Shown piece by piece: positions 36,628 through 47,219 of a stretch of DNA of 64,000 nucleotides. Under the pieces are notes generated by a model. It searched no databases, was not told the origin of the DNA, and saw only the letters and a program-made list of their open reading frames with translations. A program made the position numbers and the translations under genes. Numbering within the stretch: the first letter of the stretch is position 1; each line of letters opens with the position of its first letter. Source of the DNA: Lysobacter avium (GTDB lineage: Bacteria; Pseudomonadota; Gammaproteobacteria; Xanthomonadales; Xanthomonadaceae); NCBI RefSeq assembly GCF_015209745.1, contig NZ_CP063657.1, positions 1,922,001-1,986,000 of the forward strand, given 5' to 3'.

Positions 36628-37487
36628 CCCGCATCCGCCTGATCGCCGCGTTGGTGATGGCTCCAACCGCCATTGCCGCGATCCTGTTGCTCCCCACTGC
36701 GTGGCTGGTGACCCTGGCCGCCGTCGTGTTCCTGATGGGCCTGTGGGAGTGGTATGACCTGTCCGACATCGACGAGACGCTGGCCAAGACCGTCCTGCTG
36801 CTGGCCCATCTGGCCCTGATGGTGGCGCTGGTGTGGGCGTCGCGATCCGGCTCGGGCTTCAGCTTTGCGCTGTTCGAACTGGCCACCCTGGTCGGGGTGA
36901 TCTGGTGGCTGTTGGCACTCGTTTGGCTGGGCCGCTACCAGTTCGCCAGCGACCACACCACGCATGCTCGCGTGTTCAAGCTCGCTGCCGGCGCCCTGGC
37001 GATCATTCCCGCCTGGTGCGCCCTGGGCTGGCTGCACGCCAGCGACCCGACTGTCAGCCTGGTGGGATCGATCCCCAAGGGGCACTTCTGGCTGCTGACC
37101 GCTTTGATGATGGTCTGGGCGGCCGACAGTGGCGCCTATTTCGTCGGTCGCCAGTTCGGCCGGCACAAGCTGTCGCCGCGCATCAGCCCCAATAAGACCG
37201 TCGAAGGCCTGATCGGCGGGTTGGTGGCGGGTGTGGCGATGGCGCTGGCAATCTCGCTGTTGGCCGGCGCCGAGCGCAGCCAGCTGCCCGCGATCGCATT
37301 GGTGGCGATGGTGGCGACGCTGTTCTCCGTCGCCGGCGACCTGTTTGAAAGCCTGCTCAAGCGCCACGCCGGGGTGAAAGACTCCGGCACCCTGATCCCG
37401 GGCCATGGTGGTGTTCTGGACCGACTCGACGGGGTGCTCGCCGCCCTGCCCGCTTTTGCCCTTGGCAAGGGTCTGATGGGTTTCTGA
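36624..37487 (+). CDS. cdsA: Phosphatidate cytidylyltransferase
   Basis: CdsA makes CDP-diacylglycerol from phosphatidic acid and CTP, the branch point to all phospholipids. The 287-residue protein is polytopic (about eight hydrophobic segments). It ends with the complete CDP-diglyceride synthase signature [20 protein letters not shown] followed by VLDRLDGV (about 250-278), which holds the Mg2+-binding aspartates. [19 protein letters not shown] is a further family block. ATG overlaps uppS at ATGA, and dxr begins at TGATG on its stop. Confidence 0.96.
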   Translation: MTRIRLIAALVMAPTAIAAILLLPTAWLVTLAAVVFLMGLWEWYDLSDIDETLAKTVLLLAHLALMVALVWASRSGSGFSFALFELATLVGVIWWLLALVWLGRYQFASDHTTHARVFKLAAGALAIIPAWCALGWLHASDPTVSLVGSIPKGHFWLLTALMMVWAADSGAYFVGRQFGRHKLSPRISPNKTVEGLIGGLVAGVAMALAISLLAGAERSQLPAIALVAMVATLFSVAGDLFESLLKRHAGVKDSGTLIPGHGGVLDRLDGVLAALPAFALGKGLMGF

Positions 37488-38716
37488 TGAACGCGGTTGC
37501 TTCTCCTTCGGACACCATCCGCCACGACATCGCGGTACTGGGCGCCACCGGCTCCATCGGCGGCTCGGCGCTGGACGTCATCGCGCGGCACCCTGAACGC
37601 CTGCGCGCGACCGTGCTCGGCGCCGGCCGGAACGTCGCTGCGCTGATCGAGCTGTGTCGCATCCACCGGCCGCTGCACGCCGTGATCGCCGACTCCGACA
37701 GTTTCGCCGAGCTGCGCGACGGCCTGGCATCGGCCGGACTCGCAACGCGGGCCCACGCGGGCGCCGATGCGGTCAGCGAACTGGCCGCCGGGGACGACTG
37801 CGACACCGTGGTTGCCGCCATCGTCGGCGCGGCGGGCCTGCCTTCGACGCTGGCAGCAGCGCGTGCCGGCAAACGCCTGCTGCTGGCCAACAAGGAGTCG
37901 CTGGTGCTTGCCGGCGAGTTGCTGATGGCAGCCGCCCGCGACGGCGGCGCGACGATCGTGCCGATCGACAGCGAGCACAACGCTATTTTTCAATGCCTGC
38001 CATCTGCGACCCGACTGGCCGCAGGGGAGCGGGGTGCGGGCCTTGCGCGGATCATCCTCACCGCCTCGGGCGGCCCGTTCCGCGGTCGCTCGCGCGCGTC
38101 GCTGGCCGATGTCTCTGTGGAGGAAGCGGTCAAGCATCCCAAATGGTCGATGGGTCCGAAGATTTCGGTCGACTCGGCGACGCTGATGAACAAGGGCCTG
38201 GAGGTGATCGAGGCGCACCACCTCTTCAGCCTGCCCGGCGAGCGGATCAACGTGCTCGTCCATCCGCAGAGTCTGGTCCATTCGATGGTGGAGTTCATCG
38301 ATGGCTCCACCTTGGCCCAGCTCGGACTCCCGGACATGCGTACGGCGCTGGCGGTCGGACTGGGCTGGCCCGACCGGCTCGAATCGGGCGTATCGGGATT
38401 GGACCTTTTGGCGCAGGGCGGACGGCTGGATTTCGAGCAGCCGGACCTGGAAGCGTTTCCCTGCCTGCAACTGGCCTACGACGCGCTGGCGGCCGGCGGC
38501 ACCGCGCCTGCGGTATTGAACGCGGCCAACGAGGTCGCGGTTGCGGCGTTCCTGGAGCGCCGCATCGGCTTCCTCTCCATCCCGGCGCTGGTGGAGGACA
38601 CGCTTGCCGCCCTGCCCGCAATCCCGGCCGATTCTTTGAAAGCGCTCCAGGAGATAGATCAACACGCCCGCCGGCACGCCGTTCAGGGGCTGGCCGCCCA
38701 CCGGATGCCAGCATGA
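37487..38716 (+). CDS. dxr: 1-deoxy-D-xylulose 5-phosphate reductoisomerase
   Basis: Dxr (IspC) converts DXP to methylerythritol phosphate, the first committed step of non-mevalonate isoprenoid synthesis, and is the target of fosmidomycin. The 409-residue protein has the NADPH fold [17 protein letters not shown] (about 16-32), [14 protein letters not shown], the metal and substrate site [13 protein letters not shown], and [20 protein letters not shown] with [11 protein letters not shown]-terminal helical domain completes it. It starts at TGATG on the cdsA stop, so it is translationally coupled, and rseP follows 45 bp later. Confidence 0.97.
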   Translation: MNAVASPSDTIRHDIAVLGATGSIGGSALDVIARHPERLRATVLGAGRNVAALIELCRIHRPLHAVIADSDSFAELRDGLASAGLATRAHAGADAVSELAAGDDCDTVVAAIVGAAGLPSTLAAARAGKRLLLANKESLVLAGELLMAAARDGGATIVPIDSEHNAIFQCLPSATRLAAGERGAGLARIILTASGGPFRGRSRASLADVSVEEAVKHPKWSMGPKISVDSATLMNKGLEVIEAHHLFSLPGERINVLVHPQSLVHSMVEFIDGSTLAQLGLPDMRTALAVGLGWPDRLESGVSGLDLLAQGGRLDFEQPDLEAFPCLQLAYDALAAGGTAPAVLNAANEVAVAAFLERRIGFLSIPALVEDTLAALPAIPADSLKALQEIDQHARRHAVQGLAAHRMPA

Positions 38717-38761
38717 GCGTCCTGATCCTGGTGGCGGATGCAAACGTGGCAGATTCCGTCC

Positions 38762-40180
38762 ATGTCTGAGCTGATCGGTTCCGTCTGGTGGCTGCTGGTC
38801 AGCCTTGGTCTGCTGGTGACCTTCCACGAGTTCGGCCATTACTGGGTCGCCCGTCGCTGCGGGGTCAAGGTGCTGCGTTTCTCGGTGGGCTTCGGCAAAC
38901 CGTTGTTCATGCGCCGCGGCAAGGACGGCACCGAGTACGTGGTCGCAGCCATCCCGCTGGGTGGCTACGTCAAGATGCTCGACGAGCGTGCGCTGACCGA
39001 GGACACGCCATCAGCGGACGGCGCTGGCGGAGCCGGCGGCGACCTGGGCGCGACATTGACCGAGGCCGAGCGCGCCGGCGCCTTCAACCGACAATCCGTG
39101 TGGAAGCGGATTGCGATCGTCATTGCCGGCCCCGTCGCCAACCTGCTGCTGTGCGTGCTGCTGCTGTGGGCGATGTTCGTCATCGGCCGCCCCGACTACG
39201 CACCCGTGCTCGGCCAGGCCACCGGTATTGCCGCAGATGCCGGACTGCAACGGGGCGACACCATCACCGCCGTAGGGGATCGGCAGACGCCCACCTGGAG
39301 CGAGGTCCAGATGGCGCTGATTCCATCGGCACTGGATCGCAGCGACGTCCAGCTGCAGGTGCTGGACGCGAATGGCAACGCAGGCACCCGGCGCCTGCCG
39401 CTGTCGCACCTGCCGGCCGATTTTGACGAGCGCCGCGCGGTGGATGCGATCGGCATGGTGCCGCGCCATCACTCCCTGCCGGCGGTCGTGGGCCAGGTGG
39501 CTCCGGATACCGCAGCGTGGGGCGTGCTGGCCGAGGGGGACCGGATCAGCGCCATCGATGGCCGGCCGGTGCAGCAGTGGTCCGATCTCGGGCCACTGGT
39601 GCAGGAGCTGGGCGAGCGCGGCGGACGCGGCATGGTCGAAGTCATCCGCGATGACGAGCGCCTTGCGCTGGAGCTTGAGCCCACCCGCGTCACGCCCGAA
39701 GGTGGCGAGACCTATTGGGCCATCGGGATCTCGCCGGCGCGCCCCGAGCTGCCCGGCATGGACGCCGAATTGCGCTACGGCCCGATCGCCGCGGTGCCCG
39801 CCGCACTGCAGGAAACCGCGCATCAGGCCGGCCAGCTGTTCTCGATGATCGGCCGCGCTTTCAGTGGCCGGGTCGAGGTGCGCAACACCGTTGCGGGCCC
39901 GATCACGATCGCCCGTGCCGCCAACGCCTATGCCGGCCAGGGCGCCGCGTGGTTCCTGTCCTTGCTGGCGCTGCTGTCGCTGAGCCTTGGCATACTGAAC
40001 CTCCTGCCAATCCCGCTCTTGGACGGGGGACACCTGCTGTATTACCTTATCGAGTTGGTCAAAGGCAGCCCGGTGAGCGAGCGCACGATGGCCTATGGCC
40101 AATACATCGGCCTGATGCTCATCGCCGCGCTCATGGGCCTGGCGTTCTACAACGACATCGTGAACAACCTGCTGCACTGA
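38762..40180 (+). CDS. rseP: RIP zinc metalloprotease RseP
   Basis: RseP is the site-2 protease that cuts anti-sigma factors within the membrane after DegS, releasing sigma-E, and also clears signal peptides. The 472-residue protein has the zinc motif HEFGH (22-26) in the first membrane helix and the third ligand in LNLLPIPLLDGGHLLYY near the C-terminus. Two PDZ domains lie between (about 115-200 and 215-305), and the MRE-like loop VLRFSVGFGKPLF follows helix I. I chose ATG 38762 (MSELIGSVWW); the eight codons before it overlap the intergenic region. It lies directly upstream of bamA, its usual partner. Confidence 0.96.
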   Translation: MSELIGSVWWLLVSLGLLVTFHEFGHYWVARRCGVKVLRFSVGFGKPLFMRRGKDGTEYVVAAIPLGGYVKMLDERALTEDTPSADGAGGAGGDLGATLTEAERAGAFNRQSVWKRIAIVIAGPVANLLLCVLLLWAMFVIGRPDYAPVLGQATGIAADAGLQRGDTITAVGDRQTPTWSEVQMALIPSALDRSDVQLQVLDANGNAGTRRLPLSHLPADFDERRAVDAIGMVPRHHSLPAVVGQVAPDTAAWGVLAEGDRISAIDGRPVQQWSDLGPLVQELGERGGRGMVEVIRDDERLALELEPTRVTPEGGETYWAIGISPARPELPGMDAELRYGPIAAVPAALQETAHQAGQLFSMIGRAFSGRVEVRNTVAGPITIARAANAYAGQGAAWFLSLLALLSLSLGILNLLPIPLLDGGHLLYYLIELVKGSPVSERTMAYGQYIGLMLIAALMGLAFYNDIVNNLLH

Positions 40181-40286
40181 TGCCGCCTGTCCTGACTGCC
40201 ACTGCCGCTACCCGTTCACCCTATTTCGCTGCCTCCCCGGGCACCTGCCCCGGCGAGTGCCGCAAGTTCCCCAACCGGACGTGACA

Positions 40287-42740
40287 ATGACGCGACCCAT
40301 CCCCCGCCGCCTGCTGGTCCTGGCCCTTGCTTCGGCGCTTTCCACGGTTCCCGCGTTGAGCGCGATTGCGCAGCAGCAGCCGGCAATCGCCGCCCCGGTC
40401 GGCCCGTTCACCGTCAGTGACATCCGCGTGGACGGCCTGCAGCGGATTTCCGCCGGCACCGTGTTCACCTACCTGCCGGTCGAGCGTGGCGACACGATGG
40501 ACCAGGCCGCGGCCGGCGATGCGATCCGCGCGCTGTACAAGACCGGGTTCTTCGAGGACGTCCGCATCGGTCACCAGGGCGACATCCTGGTGGTCACCGT
40601 CGTCGAGCGTCCGGCGATCAACAAGCTGACCCTGACCGGCAACAAAGACATCAAGACCGAGGACCTGATGAAGGGCCTCAATGACATCGGCCTGACCGAA
40701 GGCAACACCTTCGACCGGCTGAGCCTGGACCGCGTGACCCAGGAACTGACCCGCCAGTACAACAACCGCGGCAAGTACAACGTCAAGGTGACCCCGTCAG
40801 TGGCCGCGTTGCCGCGCAACCGCGTCGACGTGACCATCGCGGTGGAGGAAGGCAAGGCCGCCCGGATCCAGCACATCAACCTGATCGGCAACGAGCTGTT
40901 TGACGACAAGGAAATCACCGGCGGCTGGGAGTCGGGCGTCCACAACTGGCTGAGCTGGTACCGCCGCGATGACCAGTACTCGCGCGAGAAGCTTTCCGGC
41001 GACCTGGAAAAGCTCAACAACTTCTACCTGGACCGTGGCTACGTCGACTTCAACATCGACTCCACCCAGGTCGCCATCAGCCCCGACCTGCAGGACATGT
41101 TCATCACCGCAGGCGTGACCGAGGGCGAGCAGTACAGGATCTCCAGCGTCGAGATCACCGGCGACACCGTGCTGCCCAAGGAAGACATCGAGAAGATGGT
41201 GCTGGTCAAGCCCGACCAGGTGTTCTCGCGCAGCCTGCTGGAAATCAGCTCCGATGCAATCACGGCCACACTGGGCAACATCGGTTACGCCTTCGCCCAG
41301 GTCAACCCGATTCCCGACGTGAACCGCGAGGACAAGACGGTCGCCATCGCGATGCAGGTCGTCCCCGGACCGCGCGTCAACGTCCGCCGGATCAGCTTCA
41401 AGGGCAATACGCGTACCGCCGACGAAGTGCTGCGCCGGCAGATGCGCCAGTTCGAAGGTTCCTGGTACTCGCAGGCCGCGATCGACCGCTCCAAGATCCG
41501 CATCCAGGGCCTGGGCTATTTCGACAAGGTCGACGTGGAAACCGTGCCGGTCCCGGGCACCAGCGACCAGGTCGATGTCGTCTACAACGTCAACGAGGTC
41601 GCGGCAGGCAGCTTTGTGTTCGGCCTGGGCTATTCGCAGCTGACCGGTCTGAGCACCCAGGTGCAGGTGTCGCAGAACAACTTCCTGGGCAGCGGCAACC
41701 GGATTGCCGTGCAGGCGCAGCGCAACGACTACCTGCAGCGCTACGACTTCTCCTTCACCGATCCCTACTTCACCGACAACGGCGTGTCGCTGGGCTACAA
41801 CCTGCGCTGGAGCGAGTTCAACAACTCCAACTTCAACACCGCGCGCTACTCCTCCACCAGCGGCTTGGCGCAGATGGTGCTCGGGGTGCCCATCACCGAG
41901 ACCGACAGCTTCACCACGCTGCTGGGCGTCGACAGCAACCAGATCTTCGCCTACCGCGGCTCCACGCCGGAATCCATCGTCGACTACATCGACGCCGTCG
42001 GCCAGCGCACCTTCCACGCCTGGCGCGGTGAGATCGGCTGGGCCCGCAACACGCTCAACAGCGCGCTGACGCCGACCCGCGGCATGTCGCAGCGCCTGTG
42101 GCTGGAGGCGACCCTGCCCGGCTCGACGGTCGAGTACTACAAGCTCAACTACAGCCTGTCGCATTTCTGGCCGCTGTCGCGCCACCTGGTGCTCAACACC
42201 CGCGCCGAACTGGGTTATGGCGACAGCTACGGTGATGCGTCGGTACGCAACATCTGCTTCACCGCGCCCACCCAGGACAATCCGGATCCGGTGCAGACCG
42301 AGAATTGCGACCCAAGCTCGCCCGACTACGTAAAGACCGTCACCGCCGACGGCCTGCCGTTCTTCGAGAACTTCTACGCCGGTGGTACGCGCTCGGTCCG
42401 CGGTTTCAAGGACAACACGCTGGGCCCGCGCGAGGCGGCGCTGTACAGCAGCTACCTGCAGCCGATCGGTGGCGCGGTGAAGACCGTCGGCTCGGTGGAG
42501 ATGATCTTCCCGACCCTGATCGACAGCACGGCGGCGCGCGTCTCCGCGTTCCTCGACTTCGGTAACGTGTTCGCCAGCACCGACGATTTCGATGCCGGCG
42601 AGCTGCGCGCGTCCACGGGTCTGGCGCTGATGTGGCGCTCGCCGATGGGTCCGATCACGATCAGCTACGCGTTCCCGGTCAAGAAGGAAGACGGCGACCA
42701 GCTGGAGCGCCTGCAGTTCACCTTCGGCGGCTCGTTCTGA
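40287..42740 (+). CDS. bamA: Outer membrane protein assembly factor BamA
   Basis: BamA is the central, essential subunit that folds beta-barrel proteins into the outer membrane. The 817-residue precursor has a signal peptide (RRLLVLALASALSTVPALSA, cleaved near AIAQQQ), five POTRA domains (about 35-430; FTVSDIRVDGLQRISAGTVF begins POTRA1) and a 16-strand barrel. VRGFKDNTLGPRE carries the VRGF/Y motif of loop 6, and the protein ends QFTFGGSF with a terminal Phe. ATG 40287 is preferred over the GTG ten codons earlier because the signal peptide begins right after it. lpxD follows directly; skp, found at this place in E. coli, is absent. Confidence 0.97.
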   Translation: MTRPIPRRLLVLALASALSTVPALSAIAQQQPAIAAPVGPFTVSDIRVDGLQRISAGTVFTYLPVERGDTMDQAAAGDAIRALYKTGFFEDVRIGHQGDILVVTVVERPAINKLTLTGNKDIKTEDLMKGLNDIGLTEGNTFDRLSLDRVTQELTRQYNNRGKYNVKVTPSVAALPRNRVDVTIAVEEGKAARIQHINLIGNELFDDKEITGGWESGVHNWLSWYRRDDQYSREKLSGDLEKLNNFYLDRGYVDFNIDSTQVAISPDLQDMFITAGVTEGEQYRISSVEITGDTVLPKEDIEKMVLVKPDQVFSRSLLEISSDAITATLGNIGYAFAQVNPIPDVNREDKTVAIAMQVVPGPRVNVRRISFKGNTRTADEVLRRQMRQFEGSWYSQAAIDRSKIRIQGLGYFDKVDVETVPVPGTSDQVDVVYNVNEVAAGSFVFGLGYSQLTGLSTQVQVSQNNFLGSGNRIAVQAQRNDYLQRYDFSFTDPYFTDNGVSLGYNLRWSEFNNSNFNTARYSSTSGLAQMVLGVPITETDSFTTLLGVDSNQIFAYRGSTPESIVDYIDAVGQRTFHAWRGEIGWARNTLNSALTPTRGMSQRLWLEATLPGSTVEYYKLNYSLSHFWPLSRHLVLNTRAELGYGDSYGDASVRNICFTAPTQDNPDPVQTENCDPSSPDYVKTVTADGLPFFENFYAGGTRSVRGFKDNTLGPREAALYSSYLQPIGGAVKTVGSVEMIFPTLIDSTAARVSAFLDFGNVFASTDDFDAGELRASTGLALMWRSPMGPITISYAFPVKKEDGDQLERLQFTFGGSF

Positions 42741-42757
42741 CGGCGGACCCGGCCGTC

Positions 42758-43786
42758 ATGCCCTCCCCTGCACCAACCGTGGCCGAGCTGGCCGAGCGGT
42801 TCTCGCTCGGCGTGCGCGGCGACGCGACCGCGCGCATCCGTGGCGTCGGCACGCTCGCCAATGCCGGCAAGGACCAGCTCGCCTTCCTGGCCAACCCCAG
42901 GTACCGCGGCCAGCTGGACGACTCGACGGCCGCCGCCGTGGTCATGCGCGCCGCCGATGCCGAGGGCTTCGGTGGCACGGCGCTGGTCGCCGAGGACCCC
43001 TACACCGCGTTCGCCAAGATCGCCGCCGTGTTTGAAGTGGTGCCCGTGCGCCAGCCCGGCGTCCACCCGATGGCCGACATCCACGCCGACGCGGTGGTCG
43101 ACCCTGCCGCGCACGTCGGCGCTTTCAGCAGCATCGGCGCCGGCAGCCGCGTCGAGGCCGGCGCCTTCGTCGGCCCGGGCTGCATCGTCGGTGAGAACTG
43201 CGTGATCGGAGCCGGCAGCGAGCTGCTGGCGCGCGTCACCCTGGTCACCCGGGTGCGGTTGGGCCAACGCGTGCGCATCCATCCCGGCGCGGTGATCGGT
43301 GCCGACGGCTTCGGCCTGGCGATGGACGCGGGACGCTGGATCAAGGTGCCGCAGCTGGGCGGCGTGGTGATCGGCGATGACTGCGAGATCGGTGCCAATA
43401 CCTGCATCGATCGCGGCGCGATCGAGGACACGGTGCTGGAGGAGGACGTCCGCCTGGACAACCTGATCCAGGTCGGCCACAACGTCCGCATCGGCGCGCA
43501 CACCGCCATGGCAGGTTGCGTCGCCATCGCGGGCAGCGCCCGCATCGGTCGTTACTGCATGATCGCCGGCGGTGCCGGCATCGCCGGGCATCTGGAGATC
43601 TGCGACCGGGTGGTGGTGACGGCAATGAGCCTGGTGAGCAGTTCGATCCGCGAACCCGGAGAATACTCGTCCGGCACCGGGCTGATGGACAATCGCAGCT
43701 GGCGCAGGAACGCCGCGCGATTCCGGCAGCTGGACAGGATGGCGCGCCAGTTGCGCGACCAGGAACCTAAGGACGACACGCAATGA
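42758..43786 (+). CDS. lpxD: UDP-3-O-acyl-glucosamine N-acyltransferase
   Basis: LpxD attaches the second hydroxyacyl chain to UDP-3-O-acylglucosamine in lipid A synthesis, using acyl-ACP. The 342-residue protein has the uridine-binding N-terminal domain (GVGTLANAGKDQLAFLANPRY), a left-handed beta-helix of hexapeptides (about 105-300), and the catalytic histidine region in NLIQVGHNVRIGAHTAM. A short C-terminal helix follows. ATG 42758 gives the family N-terminus; the longer frame starts inside bamA. The fabZ ATG overlaps its stop. Confidence 0.96.
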   Translation: MPSPAPTVAELAERFSLGVRGDATARIRGVGTLANAGKDQLAFLANPRYRGQLDDSTAAAVVMRAADAEGFGGTALVAEDPYTAFAKIAAVFEVVPVRQPGVHPMADIHADAVVDPAAHVGAFSSIGAGSRVEAGAFVGPGCIVGENCVIGAGSELLARVTLVTRVRLGQRVRIHPGAVIGADGFGLAMDAGRWIKVPQLGGVVIGDDCEIGANTCIDRGAIEDTVLEEDVRLDNLIQVGHNVRIGAHTAMAGCVAIAGSARIGRYCMIAGGAGIAGHLEICDRVVVTAMSLVSSSIREPGEYSSGTGLMDNRSWRRNAARFRQLDRMARQLRDQEPKDDTQ

Positions 43787-44244
43787 CCGATGCACTCAAG
43801 CTCCCGATCGATGTTCCGGGTATCCAGGCGATGCTGCCGCACCGCTACCCGTTCCTGCTGGTCGACCGGGTGACGGAGCTGGAGCCGAACAAGCGCATCC
43901 TGGCCTACAAGAACGTCACCAACAACGAGCCGTTCTTCAACGGCCACTTTCCCGGCCAGCCGGTGATGCCCGGCGTGCTGGTGATCGAGGCGCTGGCCCA
44001 GGCCGGCGGTCTGCTCACCCAGCTCTCGCTGGGCGGGACGTTTGAGAACAAGCTGTTCTACCTGGTCAAGATCGACGGTGCCCGGTTCTCGCGCATGGTC
44101 GTCCCCGGCGACCGCCTCGACCTGGAGGTGGTCCTCAAGCGGACGATCCGCAACATGGCGCTGTACCAGGGCATCGCCCGGGTCGACGGCGAGCAGGCCG
44201 CGTGCGCTGACATCCTGTGTGCCGAGGTCGTCAACAAGCCATGA
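43783..44244 (+). CDS. fabZ: 3-hydroxyacyl-ACP dehydratase
   Basis: FabZ dehydrates 3-hydroxyacyl-ACP in fatty acid elongation and competes with LpxA and LpxD for hydroxyacyl-ACP. The 153-residue hot-dog protein has H55 in [14 protein letters not shown] and E69 in VLVIEALAQ, the catalytic pair. [13 protein letters not shown] is the family N-terminal block. It overlaps lpxD by four bases (ATGA) and lpxA overlaps it in turn, so the three are translated in step. Confidence 0.97.
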   Translation: MTDALKLPIDVPGIQAMLPHRYPFLLVDRVTELEPNKRILAYKNVTNNEPFFNGHFPGQPVMPGVLVIEALAQAGGLLTQLSLGGTFENKLFYLVKIDGARFSRMVVPGDRLDLEVVLKRTIRNMALYQGIARVDGEQAACADILCAEVVNKP

Positions 44245-45026
44245 GCCCGGCGGTCATCCACCCCAGCGCGATCGTCGAGGCCGGGGCACGGCTCGCCGAT
44301 GGGGTGACGGTGGGTGCCTTCAGCTACATCGGTGCGGGCGTGGAGATCGGCGCCAATACCCAAATCGGGCCGCACTGCAGCGTGCATGGGCCGACCCGGA
44401 TCGGCCGCGACAACCGCTTCATCGGCCACGCCGCCATTGGTGGCGAGCCGCAGGACAAGAAGTACGCCGGCGAGCGGGTCGAGCTGGTCATCGGCGAGCG
44501 CAATACGGTCCGCGAGTTCGTCACCATCAACCGCGGCACCCGCGGCGGCGGCGGTGCGACCCGGATCGGCGACGACAACTGGCTGCTCGCCTACACCCAC
44601 ATCGCGCACGACTGTGTAATCGGCAACGACTGCGTGTTTTCCAACAACGCGACGCTCGCCGGTCATGTCGTGGTTGGCGACCACGTGATCCTCAGCGGGT
44701 TTGCCGGTGTCCACCAGTTCTGCCGGATCGGCGCGCACGCCTTCATCGGCATGGGCGCTTTCGTCAACGGCGACGTGCCGCCGTTCGTGATGGTCGCGCA
44801 GGAAGGCTACAGCCGCCCGCGCGGGATCAATAACGAAGGCCTGAAGCGGCGCGGCTTCGACGCGGGACGCATCGCGATGATCAAGCGTGCCTACCGCGCC
44901 CTGTACGTGGCCGGCCATTCGCTGGAAGAGGCGCACGCCCGCCTCAGCGAGATGGCAGGCGACAGCGACGACGTGCGCGAGCTGCTGGACTTCATCGACA
45001 GCGGCGATCGGCCCCTGCTGCGGTGA
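44241..45026 (+). CDS. lpxA: UDP-N-acetylglucosamine O-acyltransferase
   Basis: LpxA performs the first step of lipid A synthesis, moving a hydroxyacyl chain from ACP to the 3-OH of UDP-GlcNAc. The 261-residue protein consists of hexapeptide repeats ([20 protein letters not shown] and on), with the catalytic histidine in [16 protein letters not shown] and the acyl-ruler loop [12 protein letters not shown]. The C-terminal helical domain ([19 protein letters not shown]) is intact. The chosen start ATG 44241 overlaps the fabZ stop (ATGA). The eight upstream codons belong to fabZ. Confidence 0.97.
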   Translation: MSPAVIHPSAIVEAGARLADGVTVGAFSYIGAGVEIGANTQIGPHCSVHGPTRIGRDNRFIGHAAIGGEPQDKKYAGERVELVIGERNTVREFVTINRGTRGGGGATRIGDDNWLLAYTHIAHDCVIGNDCVFSNNATLAGHVVVGDHVILSGFAGVHQFCRIGAHAFIGMGAFVNGDVPPFVMVAQEGYSRPRGINNEGLKRRGFDAGRIAMIKRAYRALYVAGHSLEEAHARLSEMAGDSDDVRELLDFIDSGDRPLLR

Positions 45027-46225
45027 GCGACAACCGCGCCGTGGCGGAGATCTTCAACGAGCTCCCCCCGACCCGACCCAAACGCATCGCCCTGGTGGCC
45101 GGAGAAGCCTCCGGCGACCTGCTGGGCGCCGACCTGATCGAACAGCTCCGCCTGCGCTGGCCCGGCGCGGAATTCGTCGGTGTCGGCGGTGCGGCGATGC
45201 GCGATGCGGGCATGGAGACCTGGTTCGATGCATCCGAGCTCGCGGTGATGGGGCTGTCGGAAGTGCTGCGCCACCTGCCGCGGCTGTTGCGGCTGCGCCG
45301 CGAACTGCGCGAGCGCGTGCTGGGGTGGCAGCCCGACGTGTTCATCGGCATCGACGCGCCGGACTTCAACCTGGGCGTGGAGAAGTGGCTGAAGCAGCGC
45401 GGCGTGCGCACCGTGCACTACGTCAGCCCGTCGGTGTGGGCCTGGCGCGAGAAACGCGCGGCGCGCATCGGCGAGAGCGCGGATCTGGTGCTGTGCCTGT
45501 TCCCGATGGAGCCGCCGATCTACGCCCGCCACGACGTGGACGCGCGATTCGTCGGCCATCCACTGGCCGACACGATGCCCCTGGTGCCCGACCGCGATGC
45601 GGCGCGGGCGACGCTGGGACTGGACCCGCAGCGACCCGTGCTGGCGCTGCTGCCCGGCTCACGGGTGGGCGAAATCCAGCGCCTGGGTGCCGACTTCATC
45701 GGCGCGGCGGCGCGCGTGCTTGCCGCCGAACCGACGCTGCAGGTAATCGCACCGATGGCCGGACCGCAAGCGCGCGACGCATTCCAGGCCATCCTTTCCA
45801 GCCATCCTGACGCGACCGCACTTTCGCGAGCGCTGAGCGTGCTCGACGGCCAGTCGCGCACCGCGATGGTCGCCAGCGACGTCATCCTGCTGGCATCCGG
45901 CACGGCCACGCTGGAGGCGATGCTGGCCAAGCGGCCGATGGTCGTCGCCTACAAGGTGTCCGCGTTGACCTACCTGCTGGTGAAAACCCTGGGCATGCTC
46001 AAGGTTGACCATTACGCGCTGCCCAACGTGCTTGCTGGCGAGGAAGTCGTGCCGGAGCTGATGCAGGACGACTGCGGCCCGGAGGCACTGGCCGATGCGT
46101 GCCTGAAGTGGCTGCGCGGGGGCGACACCCGCGCCCTGCAATCGCGCTTCCTGACGCTGCACGACTCGCTGCGCCGCGGCGCCTCGGCGCAGGCTGCACA
46201 GGCGATCGTCGAGCTCGTATCCTGA
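45023..46225 (+). CDS. lpxB: Lipid-A-disaccharide synthase
   Basis: LpxB (GT19) joins lipid X to UDP-diacylglucosamine to form the lipid A disaccharide. The 400-residue protein shows [18 protein letters not shown] (about 14-31), [39 protein letters not shown] and [14 protein letters not shown], with [20 protein letters not shown] in the second Rossmann domain. The start is GTG 45023, overlapping the lpxA stop as GTGA; lpxA's end dictates this start. rnhB follows 4 bp downstream. Confidence 0.96.
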   Translation: MSDNRAVAEIFNELPPTRPKRIALVAGEASGDLLGADLIEQLRLRWPGAEFVGVGGAAMRDAGMETWFDASELAVMGLSEVLRHLPRLLRLRRELRERVLGWQPDVFIGIDAPDFNLGVEKWLKQRGVRTVHYVSPSVWAWREKRAARIGESADLVLCLFPMEPPIYARHDVDARFVGHPLADTMPLVPDRDAARATLGLDPQRPVLALLPGSRVGEIQRLGADFIGAAARVLAAEPTLQVIAPMAGPQARDAFQAILSSHPDATALSRALSVLDGQSRTAMVASDVILLASGTATLEAMLAKRPMVVAYKVSALTYLLVKTLGMLKVDHYALPNVLAGEEVVPELMQDDCGPEALADACLKWLRGGDTRALQSRFLTLHDSLRRGASAQAAQAIVELVS

Positions 46226-46229
46226 GCCG

Positions 46230-46910
46230 ATGGGCCGCTGCACCGATCAACTCACGCTCCCCCTCGAACCCGTCCGCGTCGCCGGGCCGTTCGCGGGTGT
46301 CGACGAGGCCGGCCGTGGGCCGCTGGCCGGCCCGGTCGTGGTCGCTGCGGTGGTGTTCGCGCCGGGGCGCACTCCGGTCAATGGACTGGACGACTCCAAG
46401 CTGCTGTGCGCGCGACGCCGCGAGGAGCTGTACGCGCGGATCGTGGAACGGGCGCTGGCCTGGCACGTGGTCGCGGTCGAGGTCGAGGAGATCGACCGCA
46501 TCAACATCTACCAGGCGACCATGATCGGGATGCGGCGCGCGGTGGAGGCCGTCAGCCACCTTGCGGTCGCCGCGCGCATTGACGGCAACGTGATCCCGAG
46601 GAATTTGCCCTGCCCCGCGGAGGCCTGGATCGGTGGCGACCGCCGCGATCGCGCGATCATGGCCGCCTCGATCCTCGCCAAGGTCACCCGCGATCGCCTG
46701 ATGTGCGCGCTGGACGAGCAATGGCCGAATTACGGCTTTGCCGCACACAAAGGCTATGGCACCCCGGCGCACCTCGCCGCGCTGGACCGGCACGGCGCCT
46801 GTCCGCACCACCGGCGTACTTTTGCCCCGGTGCGGAAGGTCGTCGAGCGGGATTCGTCCGTTCTCAAGCACCCTTTGGCCGACGACCACCTGGTCTCGCT
46901 TCAAGATTGA
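46230..46910 (+). CDS. rnhB: Ribonuclease HII
   Basis: RNase HII cuts RNA in RNA-DNA hybrids and starts repair of single misincorporated ribonucleotides. The 226-residue protein has [20 protein letters not shown] (D25, E26 and the GRG loop), [15 protein letters not shown] and [12 protein letters not shown], supplying the metal-binding acids and the lysine-rich DNA contact. [18 protein letters not shown] is the conserved C-terminal block. It begins 4 bp after the lpxB stop, so it is in the lipid A operon, as in E. coli, with dnaE further downstream. Confidence 0.96.
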   Translation: MGRCTDQLTLPLEPVRVAGPFAGVDEAGRGPLAGPVVVAAVVFAPGRTPVNGLDDSKLLCARRREELYARIVERALAWHVVAVEVEEIDRINIYQATMIGMRRAVEAVSHLAVAARIDGNVIPRNLPCPAEAWIGGDRRDRAIMAASILAKVTRDRLMCALDEQWPNYGFAAHKGYGTPAHLAALDRHGACPHHRRTFAPVRKVVERDSSVLKHPLADDHLVSLQD

Positions 46911-47219
46911 TCAGGTGATGAACGGGGACGAGCCCGGGAAGCGGGCGCCGGGCGTTCAGCGGCCGTTTCGCAACCGCAGATAAACCATCGCGCCATCCCT
47001 TATGCACGGGACCGTCGGCGTGGGATGAGTGCGGCGCAGGAATACTTCCGGCACTCGCCAGCGGACCGGCGTGCGCGCAGGCTGGAGTCGTGGAGCAAGC
47101 CGGATCGCAGACCCGTCGCACGGCGATTTGGCGGCTCTGGCCTGTCGCGGATGACGGTCGCTGCCGTTGGATCCGCCAGCCACCCCGTCCAGGCATGGAC
47201 AAGCATTGAGGTCATCCTC
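46911..47219. other. 309-bp gap without a recognisable gene
   Basis: No credible ORF, RNA gene or repeat is visible between rnhB and the DUF1232-like gene. The downstream gene's frame is open back to 47025, but those codons look like ordinary intergenic sequence. A small GCCCG-GGAAG-CGGGC hairpin near 46930 has no U-tract. Confidence 0.4.

Noticed and set aside
36624..46910. Horizontal transfer of the envelope gene cluster
   Set aside because: Composition, gene order and overlaps are uniform and match the core order of the family.
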